Source of the DNA: Tannerellaceae bacterium
GTDB lineage: Bacteria; Bacteroidota; Bacteroidia; Bacteroidales; Tannerellaceae
NCBI GenBank assembly: GCA_031284375.1
Contig: JAISZY010000257.1
Span: forward strand, 1-50,325
DNA length: 50,325 bases
Direction of reading: 5' to 3'
Part shown: positions 42,790-50,325 of the stretch, in pieces
Layout of the letters: each line of letters begins with the position of its first letter
Numbering within the stretch: position 1 is the stretch's first letter
The notes under the pieces: model-generated
Database searches by the model: none
Told to the model about the DNA's origin: nothing
The model's input: the letters and a program-made list of their open reading frames with translations, nothing else
Program-made: the position numbers and the translations under genes

Positions 42790-42905
42790 AGCCCCATACG
42801 AAAATATGGACGATGAATGACCGGTACTTGAAGCGCCATACAAAAATATGGAGGATGACCGACAAGTACTTGAGCCTCCATACGAAAATATGAACCATAC
42901 CGGAC
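42752..42905. repeat. Tandem hairpin array 3 (42 bp units)
   Basis: CCATA starts units at 42752, 42794, 42836 and 42878, exactly 42 bp apart. Most units hold the hairpin CCATA-(CGAAAA)-TATGG, or a partly unpaired version, and the 10-bp palindrome CAAGTACTTG. The array starts inside the preceding coding region. Four copies, the last partial. Confidence 0.88.
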
Positions 42906-42960
42906 TTTTTCTTCCCATACCGCGCCCCACGCGAGGGGTATAGGGGAAATCGGAAAACAA

Positions 42961-42998
42961 AAAAAGAGCGCACGCTTTTGCAAGCGCACGCTCTTTTT
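42961..42998. terminator. Bidirectional terminator between convergent genes
   Basis: Arms AAAAAGAGCG/CGCTCTTTTT with inner CGCTT/AAGCG. Ends the haem-protein gene and the SusD operon. Confidence 0.85.
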
Positions 42999-43016
42999 GT
43001 ATCTATAAGCGTGTGA

Positions 43017-44612
43017 TTAATAACCGGAATTTTGCTCCATCGAAGGATTGCGTTGCAACTCATTGGCCGAGATGGGCCATAAGAGATGCGATTCCTTGAA
43101 TGTTTGTCCCCAGGGATTAACGGCCCCTACTACGTTTACAAACGTGGCCTTGCCCGTGGCGGCATCCGACGTAACGGGATAGAGGCGGGTGCGTTGTATG
43201 TCATCCCAAATACGAAATTCAAATACCAATTCCCGCATCCGTTCCGTCCATACTTCCTGCACAAAGGCATCTTTCGAAAGTCCGCTCAGCGAAGCCTCTA
43301 TCTCGGCGCGAGGCGTGGTAGTGTAGGCGCGGGCGCGGACGTCGGTCAGGTAACGGACGGCTTCGGCCGTCACGCCTTCGCTTTGGGCGATGGCTTCGGC
43401 AGCGATGAGGAGTACTTCGGCATAGCGGTAGATGGTGAAGTCTTTGTCGCAATTGCCCGTATTCAGCGCCGCGTTTTCTTCGTACCAGAGGTGCGGGGCG
43501 GGCGATTTGTCGTCCGGTATTTCATAAGTGATGGTTTCGCCGCCTTTTTCGTACGTAATACTGTAGGAGAAGAACTGGTCTTGCTGTGCCCGGAGGTCTT
43601 TGTCTTTGTCGTACACGTTCATATATTCCTTCACGGGGCGATAGGCGTTGTTGGTGATGGAATATTTGTATACGCTCCAAGTGGAGGCGATGTTGGGCAG
43701 ACTGGTTTGCAAGCGTCCGTTGTTGGTAGAGATACCGGTCACAAATTCGATATTGTAGATGTATTCCGGGTCGTCGTCTACGGTACGTATTACGTTGTAG
43801 GCGCTGGTTTCGGGGGTATCTCCGTTGGAGATGAGGCGATGTTTGCCGCTATTGATTACGTCGCGCGCTGCCGAGGCGGCCGCAGCGTAGTTGTTCGCTT
43901 GCAAGGGATATCCGCTCATCTGCAGATAAACGTGCGCCAAGACGGTCTGGGCGGTATATCGGCTGATGCGATGGGCATTGTTGCAAAACGCCTCGGCGGG
44001 CAGAGCGGGGATGGCTTCGACGAGGTCTTTTACGATTTGGTCGTAGACCTGGGCCGTTGCCGTGCGGGCTACGTACATGTCGCTAAGGGATTCGTAGGGT
44101 TCGAGGATGAGAGGCACGTCTCCGAAGTAGCGCACGAGGTAGAAGTAATTAAAGGCCCGGAAGAACTTGGCTTCTCCCGCCAGCGTATTTTTTTCCGCAT
44201 CCGTAAGGTCGGGCGTGGCGGGGATGTACTTGATAGCCGAGTTGGCTCTGGAGATGGCTCCGTAGGCTTCGTCCCAAACGCCGTCGAGTTGTATGGAGAT
44301 GTTTCCGGAGGTGATGGAGAGTTTCTGGCTGTAATCGCAGATTACTTCCTGTCCTTTGTATTCGTTGTCGAAAAATCCGGACAAGAATCCTCCATGCGTG
44401 GCACGTTGCGGCATATATACGCCGCCATCGGCATAAAACATGGGCACCCCTTTGCGGTAGAGTCCGTTTACAGCGTTTTGGGCATGTGCGGCCGACGAGA
44501 AGTTTTGTTCCGCACTCATGTCGCTTTTAGGGGTTTCGTCCAAGAAACTTTCGCAGGAAGAAGAAACGACCAAAAGACCGATGGCAATGAATCCAAATAA
44601 TATTTTTTTCAT
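43017..44612 (-). CDS. SusD/RagB family outer-membrane lipoprotein
   Basis: 531 residues. A lipoprotein signal ends at Cys20 (LLVVSSSC) followed by ESFLDETPKSD, typical of SusD. TPR-like helices follow (SSAAHAQNAVNGLYRKGVPM; AEKNTLAGEAKFFRAFNYFY; LVRYFGDVPLILEPYESL). The C-terminus has YRYAEVLLIAAEAIAQSEG and ELVFEFRIWDDIQRTRLYPV, conserved in the family. It is the surface glycan-binding partner of the SusC porin 21 bp upstream. Glycan unknown; no glycosidase follows in the window. Confidence 0.96.
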   Translation of the reverse strand: MKKILFGFIAIGLLVVSSSCESFLDETPKSDMSAEQNFSSAAHAQNAVNGLYRKGVPMFYADGGVYMPQRATHGGFLSGFFDNEYKGQEVICDYSQKLSITSGNISIQLDGVWDEAYGAISRANSAIKYIPATPDLTDAEKNTLAGEAKFFRAFNYFYLVRYFGDVPLILEPYESLSDMYVARTATAQVYDQIVKDLVEAIPALPAEAFCNNAHRISRYTAQTVLAHVYLQMSGYPLQANNYAAAASAARDVINSGKHRLISNGDTPETSAYNVIRTVDDDPEYIYNIEFVTGISTNNGRLQTSLPNIASTWSVYKYSITNNAYRPVKEYMNVYDKDKDLRAQQDQFFSYSITYEKGGETITYEIPDDKSPAPHLWYEENAALNTGNCDKDFTIYRYAEVLLIAAEAIAQSEGVTAEAVRYLTDVRARAYTTTPRAEIEASLSGLSKDAFVQEVWTERMRELVFEFRIWDDIQRTRLYPVTSDAATGKATFVNVVGAVNPWGQTFKESHLLWPISANELQRNPSMEQNSGY

Positions 44613-44633
44613 GTCGATATGATTCTTAGATTA

Positions 44634-47600
44634 TTAAAATGTAACATTCACACCCAGTATCCATGTTCTTGGTTTGGGATATTGGAAGAAGAACATATTC
44701 TGTCCCCATTGATTGTCGCCTTGCGAGGTTCCTTCCGGGTCTAATCCGCGAAAATCTTTGGAGTGCAGCACAAAGGCGTTGTTCACGCCGGCATAGATGC
44801 GGAGGGCGGAAATGTGGAGTGGCTGGAGGGCTTTTCGGCCGAAGTTGTAACCGAGTTGGATTACGTTTCCTCGCAGATAGGAGCCATCGCACACCCAGCG
44901 GGAGTCGAGTTCGGAGCTTTGTCCGGAGAGGTTTGCATTCCGCACGGCCTGCACCATCGTATTGGGGTTGGCGCCGTTGTATCCTTCCAGGAGGATGCTG
45001 GCCAAGCCGCTGGTGTATCCGAAGCGGTCTTCGGCCGAGTGGGAGTATTGCTGAAGGATTTCTACGCCGGTTACGAACTGCAAATCGACGGTGAGGTCGA
45101 GGTTCTTGTAGTTAAACGTATTGATAAAGCTTCCGGTGAGGTCGGGTACGCCTTTGCCCAGTATTTTCTTGTCTACCGATCGTTTGGCTTGTCCTACACG
45201 TGCGCCGGCGGCTTCGGCCTGCGCTTTTTCTTCTTCCGTCCATACGCCCAGACGTTCGTATCCCCAGAAAGAACTGAGGGATTCGCCTACCCGGAGGATG
45301 ATTTGGCTACCCGACACCCAGGAGGGGCCGGGGAGGATGTCTTCGTTGTTTTCGCCCAGCTTCACGATTTCGTTTTTATTGTAGTTCAGGTTGAGCGTAG
45401 TAGTCCACTGAAAGTCTTTGCTTTTCAGGTTCACGGTATTGAGCATGAAGTCGATACCGTTGTTGGCTACTTCGCCGATATTGTCCATCACGGAGCTGTA
45501 TCCTGTGGAATGAGGAACAGGCCGGTCGAGGAGCAAATCGGTTGTGAGCTTGTAATAATACGAAACGTCAAAGTTCAGCCGGTTATCGAAGAGGTTCAGG
45601 TTGAATCCTGCGTCGAACTGGTTGGTTTTCTCCCACTGCAAGTCCGGATTGGCCAGACGCGAGGCGTAGGAATAAGGCTGCCGTGCTCCGTTAATGAGGT
45701 ATGTATCGCTCGACACCATCGCCTGAGAGCGGTAGGAGGCAATTTCGGAGTTTCCCGTCACGCCATAGCTGGCATGCAGTTTGAGCTGGTCGATGGTAGA
45801 GATCTCTTTCAGAAAGTCTTCGTTGGATACCAACCAGCCGATACCTACGGCGGGGAAGAAGGCATATTTGTTGTTCTTCCCAAACTTGGAAGACCCGTCC
45901 ATACGTCCGGTAAGGGTAGCCATATAGCGGTCGTTGTAGGTATAGGCGCCTCTGAGGAAGTAGGAGTTCATCGCCCACTGCGTCCAACTGGAGGTGGGGG
46001 CGTCGGGCAGGGTAGCTACGCCGAGGTTGTTGTATCCATAGAAGTTGTCGGAGAAACCTCTCACGGCAATACTCATGCTGCTTTCCGTTCTTTGTTGCCA
46101 GGTAAGTCCTGCCACGGCGTTGATACGGTGTTTGCCGAAGGTATTCACGTACGAGAGGTAGGTTTCTTCCTGCCAATAGAGCACTTGCGTATCGCTCATA
46201 TAGGCATATCCGTTGGGATAGGATATGTTGATGAGGTCGTTGGTATAATATTCTTTCCATTTCCGCAGGTGTGCATCTAATCCGAATTGTGTTCTTAGGT
46301 CGAGACCGGGCAGAAGATGAAACGTAAGGGCTGCATTTCCGAAAATCTGTGTCCTCTGACGCATACGTTCCTGATTAGAGAGCAGATGAACAGGGTTTGC
46401 CATGGCCTCGAAGGAGAAGTCGTCGGTAGACTGCGAGTTCGTCCACGTTCCGTCGAGCCATTTTACGGGGAAGATGGGCGGCATTTCTATCATAGTACGT
46501 CGGGCCACCTGACTGCCTCCGCCTTCGTCGGTATCGTTCTGCCAGGTATGGTTTACTAAGAGGTTTACGGCCGTAGAGAGCCAGCTTACCGGCTTAGCGT
46601 CGTAGGTAAGTTTTGCATTGAGACGCTTCATATAGGTATTAAGCATCACGCCTTGCTGGTCGGTATAATTGAGGAAAGCTCCCACGGAGGAGTTTTTCCC
46701 GCCCTGCTGGATAGACAATTGATGATTGTGCGATACGGCCGTTCGGGTAGCTTCATCCTGCCAGTCGGTATCGTATAGGGGATTGCCGTTGGCGTCGAAC
46801 AATCGGGGGTCGCTCACGCTGAAGGTTTGCGTACCGCCATACCATTTTTGGTTGTTTTCAAAAGAAACCCGCATGGCTTCCATAAACTGTTCGGAGTTCA
46901 TGACTTCCATTTTGCTTGCCGGCGTAGCGATGCCGAGGTAACCGGAGTAACTCAGTTGAACGCCATCGCCGCTCAGACCTCTTTTGGAGGTAATCAGAAT
47001 CACGCCATTGGCTCCGCGTGCCCCGTAGATAGCGGCGGCCGAAGCATCTTTGAGTACTTCCACCCGTTCAATGTCGTTGGGATTAAGGAACTGGAAGTCT
47101 TCCATCACTACTCCGTCCACTACGTAGAGAGGGTTGGAGGAAGAGTTGATAGTTCCGATACCTCGAATCATCACGCGCGTAGGTCCACCCGGCTGACCGG
47201 AGTTTGTAAAGATATTCACCCCGGAGGCTTTTCCTTTCAGTCCGGCTAAGGCATTGAAGGAAGATGTTTTGAGGATATCGTCGGCCGTAGCCACGGCGAT
47301 AGACCCCGTTACGTCCGATTTCCGTTGCGTACCGTATCCTACTACCACGATTTCGTCCAAGGCTTGCGAGTCTTCGGTTAGCGTTACATTCAGTGTCGAT
47401 TGATTATTTACGGGGACATCTTTTGTCAGATATCCGATATAGGATATCTGCAGCACGGCATTAGCCGGGACACCGGAGAGGGAGTAACGTCCGTCGAGGT
47501 CTGTTACCGTACCGTTTGTCGTTCCACGGATTACCACATTGGCCCCGATGATAACGTCTCCGTTACTGTCGGTCACAGTCCCTGTGATGGTTCGCCCCTG

Positions 47601-47996
47601 TTGTGTAACGAGGGTAGCAGGCACGTCTTTTTTGGTTAATACGATATAGTCGTTGTCGAACACATATTTGATGTCCGATCCGGTAAATGCTTCATTCAAG
47701 CATTGCGCCACCGATTTATTACCGGTTCGTACGGCAAGGGCATCATCTACGTTTAATTCATTTTTACTGTATACAAACAAGTAATCTGTTTGTTCTTCCA
47801 CTTGATTGATAAATTCACCAATCGTCAGTTGATTTCCGTTGATATTCACTTTCGCATTCTGCGAGTTGCTCTTTGCAGCAAAAGAAGCGAACATGCAAAG
47901 GAACAGAAGTAGCGTTGAAATTCTCATAATATTCAAAAGTTTCTTAGCGTGACAATTTTGAAATAATAAAAGACAGGACAAAGGTTCTTTTTTCAT
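44634..47996 (-). CDS. SusC/RagA TonB-dependent receptor with STN signalling domain
   Basis: 1120 residues. After a long leader (signal near MRISTLLLFLCMFASFAAKS) comes an STN domain (about 50-115, LTIGEFINQVEEQTDYLFVY), then a carboxypeptidase-D-like domain (TITGTVTDSNGDVIIGANVV). The SusC signature box is DEIVVVGYGTQRK, followed by the plug (VNIFTNSGQPGGPTRVMIRG) and barrel. The final Phe of WILGVNVTF is the usual barrel end. The STN domain links it to the FecR/ECF pair encoded upstream. Imports glycan oligomers with SusD. Confidence 0.97.
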   Translation of the reverse strand: MKKEPLSCLLLFQNCHAKKLLNIMRISTLLLFLCMFASFAAKSNSQNAKVNINGNQLTIGEFINQVEEQTDYLFVYSKNELNVDDALAVRTGNKSVAQCLNEAFTGSDIKYVFDNDYIVLTKKDVPATLVTQQGRTITGTVTDSNGDVIIGANVVIRGTTNGTVTDLDGRYSLSGVPANAVLQISYIGYLTKDVPVNNQSTLNVTLTEDSQALDEIVVVGYGTQRKSDVTGSIAVATADDILKTSSFNALAGLKGKASGVNIFTNSGQPGGPTRVMIRGIGTINSSSNPLYVVDGVVMEDFQFLNPNDIERVEVLKDASAAAIYGARGANGVILITSKRGLSGDGVQLSYSGYLGIATPASKMEVMNSEQFMEAMRVSFENNQKWYGGTQTFSVSDPRLFDANGNPLYDTDWQDEATRTAVSHNHQLSIQQGGKNSSVGAFLNYTDQQGVMLNTYMKRLNAKLTYDAKPVSWLSTAVNLLVNHTWQNDTDEGGGSQVARRTMIEMPPIFPVKWLDGTWTNSQSTDDFSFEAMANPVHLLSNQERMRQRTQIFGNAALTFHLLPGLDLRTQFGLDAHLRKWKEYYTNDLINISYPNGYAYMSDTQVLYWQEETYLSYVNTFGKHRINAVAGLTWQQRTESSMSIAVRGFSDNFYGYNNLGVATLPDAPTSSWTQWAMNSYFLRGAYTYNDRYMATLTGRMDGSSKFGKNNKYAFFPAVGIGWLVSNEDFLKEISTIDQLKLHASYGVTGNSEIASYRSQAMVSSDTYLINGARQPYSYASRLANPDLQWEKTNQFDAGFNLNLFDNRLNFDVSYYYKLTTDLLLDRPVPHSTGYSSVMDNIGEVANNGIDFMLNTVNLKSKDFQWTTTLNLNYNKNEIVKLGENNEDILPGPSWVSGSQIILRVGESLSSFWGYERLGVWTEEEKAQAEAAGARVGQAKRSVDKKILGKGVPDLTGSFINTFNYKNLDLTVDLQFVTGVEILQQYSHSAEDRFGYTSGLASILLEGYNGANPNTMVQAVRNANLSGQSSELDSRWVCDGSYLRGNVIQLGYNFGRKALQPLHISALRIYAGVNNAFVLHSKDFRGLDPEGTSQGDNQWGQNMFFFQYPKPRTWILGVNVTF

Positions 47997-48175
47997 AACT
48001 TTGCTTCGTTTTTTTGTTAATACTTAATTGGTTTTTAATTGATGTTAGCATTCTTACCGGCAGCGTGTTCCCGCACCTGCCGTTTCTTTTTTCATTCTGT
48101 TTACGTCATAGGCATTTGTATTTTGTATAAGTTAAACATTGTGTTACCGGTAAAAGGTATTTTGTTTGTGTTAAA

Positions 48176-49153
48176 TCAGCGTATGGTGATTATATTCAAT
48201 TCGTCGTCTTTGACAAAGGAGAAATAATAGACCTTTTGCAGGGTTCTCAAAACGCTTTCCAATCCGTCGCGGTGTCTGATTTTTCCGCTGAATTTATAAG
48301 CGCCCAGTTTCCGGTTGTGCACATCTACTTTTATGTCGTAATACCACTGCATTTTATCCATAATATCGGTGAACGACATATTGTCGAAAGCATAAAGCCC
48401 GTCTTTCCATAAAAGAAAATTAAAATTATCAAGCCTGTGTTTGATTAATCTGTTGCTTTCCAACTCGACCGATTCATTGGGTTGGAGCAACATTGCATTT
48501 TCTTCCTTTCCCTTGTTGTATATTTTTACAGAACCGTCTATCAGGGAGGTATTGAATGTGTTCCGTCCTTGGTAAGCCGATACATTAAATTGTGTTCCGA
48601 GCGCTTTAATGTCCAACTTTTCGGTGGATACGACAAACGGTTGTTCTTCGTTATGGGCAACTTCGAAATAAGCTTCTCCGTCCAATTCCACTTTTCGCTC
48701 TTTACCGGCAAATGATGTGGGATAACGCAATACGGAGCGGGCATTGAGCCAGACGGTGGTACCGTCGTGCAGCTTCACTTTCACCCGTTGTCCGGCGGGG
48801 GTTGTCAGTTCTTCGTATGCAATGGGTTGGACCTCTTCTCCCATACGGGAAGTGTATTTCATTACCAGCGCCGTTGTTAGCGCCGTGATACATATAGCAG
48901 CCACATAACCGCTGGTATGCTTAAGCAGGAGGAATATTTTTTTCTTGCGTCGCATTTGTTTAAAGAGCCGCAGTTTGCGCAGAGCCACGATTTCGTCCTT
49001 GGGTGATGGCAGCAGTGTATACAATCCATACAGATTCTGAAGCGAAATGAAATCTCTTTTCATTTCGTTGTCCGTTTCCATAAGCGAGAACAGTTCGTCT
49101 CTTTCTGATGGTGTTATTTTCCGTTCAAAATATTTTGTAATTAAATGATGCAT
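48176..49153 (-). CDS. FecR family anti-sigma factor
   Basis: 325 residues. An N-terminal cytoplasmic helix bundle (MHHLITKYFERKITPSERDE) binds the sigma factor. One membrane helix near 88-105 (GYVAAICITALTTALVM) follows, then the FecR domain (YEELTTPAGQRVKVKLHDGT, VWLNARSVLRYPTSFAGKER, VELDGEAYFEVAHNEEQPFV). A C-terminal STN-like region (FDNMSFTDIMDKMQWYYDIK) pairs with the receptor's STN domain. It passes the ligand signal across the inner membrane. Confidence 0.95.
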   Translation of the reverse strand: MHHLITKYFERKITPSERDELFSLMETDNEMKRDFISLQNLYGLYTLLPSPKDEIVALRKLRLFKQMRRKKKIFLLLKHTSGYVAAICITALTTALVMKYTSRMGEEVQPIAYEELTTPAGQRVKVKLHDGTTVWLNARSVLRYPTSFAGKERKVELDGEAYFEVAHNEEQPFVVSTEKLDIKALGTQFNVSAYQGRNTFNTSLIDGSVKIYNKGKEENAMLLQPNESVELESNRLIKHRLDNFNFLLWKDGLYAFDNMSFTDIMDKMQWYYDIKVDVHNRKLGAYKFSGKIRHRDGLESVLRTLQKVYYFSFVKDDELNIITIR

Positions 49154-49222
49154 TTTTTACTGTTTCAATCATAAGAGCGTTTAAAATCACTTAAACCACT
49201 ATATGAGATTTCAAAATAAATA

Positions 49223-49789
49223 TTATTTAACAACTCCCGTAAGGAAAAGTAGTATGGGCAGGTAGTCTTTTAATTCTATGCGGAGTTTTTTTAAGGCAAA
49301 ACTCATGTGGTTTTCTACTGTATTGACGGAGATATTCAGTTCTTCGGCTATTTCCTGGTACTTTTTCCCTTCGATACGGCTCATTACGAATATTTCCCTG
49401 CATCGTTTCGGCAGTTTGTTGATGGCATCCGTTATAAACCTTTCCAGGTCTTCGTCCGAAGAGAATGCCCGGTTCATATCCTCCAGGGAGGAGAGTTTCA
49501 TGTTCATCTCCTGTTTGTATTCTTCGGCGACAAGCCTCCGGCGCAGATAGTCGATACATTTATTTTTGACAAGAGAAAAAAGATAAGCGGTGAGGCTAAT
49601 TTGTATATTAAGTTCCTGGCGTTTTTCCCAAAGCAGCATAAATACGTCTTGCACGATGTTCTCCGCATCTTCGCCGGATAGGATATATTCTTTGGCAAAG
49701 CGTTGCAGGCGAGTAAAATAACAGACATATATCTGGTCAAAATTATCCTGTAAACTATCTACGTATATAATTGTCTCTTTGGTTTGCAT
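49223..49789 (-). CDS. ECF-type RNA polymerase sigma-70 factor
   Basis: 188 residues. Region 2 (17-90) includes YFTRLQRFAKEYILSGEDAE and IVQDVFMLLWEKRQEL; region 4 (115-172) includes INKLPKRCREIFVMSRIEGK and YQEIAEELNISVNTVENHMS. No extracytoplasmic or regulatory extension. It heads the unit sigma, FecR, SusC, SusD, with a 69-bp gap to FecR. A typical Bacteroidetes ECF of a polysaccharide-utilisation locus, activating its own SusCD operon. The hydrophobic last 15 residues (YLPILLFLTGVVK) are unusual but common in this group. Confidence 0.96.
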   Translation of the reverse strand: MQTKETIIYVDSLQDNFDQIYVCYFTRLQRFAKEYILSGEDAENIVQDVFMLLWEKRQELNIQISLTAYLFSLVKNKCIDYLRRRLVAEEYKQEMNMKLSSLEDMNRAFSSDEDLERFITDAINKLPKRCREIFVMSRIEGKKYQEIAEELNISVNTVENHMSFALKKLRIELKDYLPILLFLTGVVK

Positions 49790-50325
49790 CCCGTATAAAC
49801 TTTGTTATCTCGACAGACAAATGTAATAGGAAATTTCCCAATAGTAATACGATACAGTTATAATTTGAGTTTTATTTTCGTATTTCATTATTTGTTTTAT
49901 TAATACTTTGTCTACCATCATCCGTTTTATATTTCGTCTGTATGCTCATCAATGTATGCTTTCTACATTATGTCAAAAACTATCATTTTGTCAGATTTAG
50001 TAACGAAAATAATCGTTTTTTTGCCGCCCAACCCTCCGGAAATCTTCAAAAACGCTTAGATTTTAGGGTTTGACAAATACAAAATGCCGTATATATTATA
50101 GTATGATTACCTTTAAGGTGTATAAATATATGCAAAAACAATAATGAGGCATATATTTAGGCATAAATACCGCAATATGACATTTTCCTTAATTACACTC
50201 AAAAGTCCATTTGGCTTCATAAAAAATGTTGCATATAGGTGAAATTTTTATAATTCACATTGTCTTTAAGTTTTCATAAGCATCGCTTCGGAAAATCATT
50301 GCAATCATTTTTAAAATCATTGCAA
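49790..50325. other. AT-rich intergenic region with a terminal direct repeat
   Basis: No credible gene in about 536 bp. AAAATCATTGCAA occurs at 50292-50304 and 50313-50325, 21 bp apart (two helical turns), a possible operator or promoter element for a gene beyond the window. The rest shows no repeat or terminator. Confidence 0.5.
49818..49825 (-). promoter_or_regulatory. -7 box (TACATTTG) for the ECF gene
   Basis: Full TAnnTTTG match on the minus strand, 28 bp before the sigma start; no clear TTTG at 19-21 bp. Confidence 0.55.

Noticed and set aside
43086-44600. 504-codon plus-strand frame
   Set aside because: Antisense shadow of the SusD gene, Gly/Val-rich and without domains.

Overview
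The window looks like a chromosomal segment of a gut or oral Bacteroidales bacterium, most likely Parabacteroides/Tannerella-like. The evidence is the SusC/SusD pair with an ECF sigma/FecR anti-sigma, a GH92 mannosidase, many matches to the Bacteroidetes -7 box TAnnTTTG (some with TTTG 19-22 bp upstream), no Shine-Dalgarno sequences, and Bacteroidales-restricted families (DUF6261, a DUF4925-like lipoprotein). The genus is inference. No phage, integrase, transposase or CRISPR array was seen.

Layout. 1-2.9 kb: 5' part of a GH92 gene, a Panacea (SocA-like) antitoxin with a coupled downstream toxin candidate, REP-like palindromes and a lone MNT nucleotidyltransferase. 2.9-4.8 kb: a Fn3-like hypothetical gene divergent from a DUF6261 gene, then a tandem hairpin array. 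4.8-10 kb: a minus-strand operon of lipoprotein, HExxH outer-membrane protein and MATE transporter. 10.3-14.1 kb: AraC regulator, then a radical-SAM/TIGR03915-type pair with trmN6. 14.1-18.7 kb: glycogen operon (debranching enzyme, GT4 synthase, GH57) behind a full promoter. 18.8-19.8 kb: a 56-residue membrane protein, tRNA-Gln(CUG) and a second hairpin array. 19.9-25.9 kb: a LacI-led operon of PfkB kinase, LarA-family nickel epimerase, PdxB-like dehydrogenase and Gnd, read here as an aldonate pathway. 26-27.7 kb: an attenuator-like leader and an ABC-F gene split by one frameshift. 27.8-30.9 kb: ftsK and lolA. 31-32.7 kb: a degenerate 42-bp array and a second DUF6261 gene. 32.7-35.7 kb: biotin carrier, acyl-CoA carboxyltransferase, peptide deformylase, ruvX. 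35.7-41.7 kb: surface-polysaccharide genes (initiating transferase, gmd, fcl, rfbA) around an OmpA gene. 41.9-43 kb: a haem membrane protein running into another 42-bp array. 43-49.8 kb: SusD, SusC, FecR and ECF sigma.

The most unusual signal is structural. Four intergenic arrays with unrelated sequences (4.5, 19.3, 31.0 and 42.75 kb) share a 41-42 bp period, close to four helical turns. Three of them carry a dyad in every unit, and two abut the two DUF6261 genes. In one array the dyad changes by compensatory substitution. Also notable are the aldonate operon, the Panacea toxin-antitoxin pair and the leader-controlled, frameshifted ABC-F gene.
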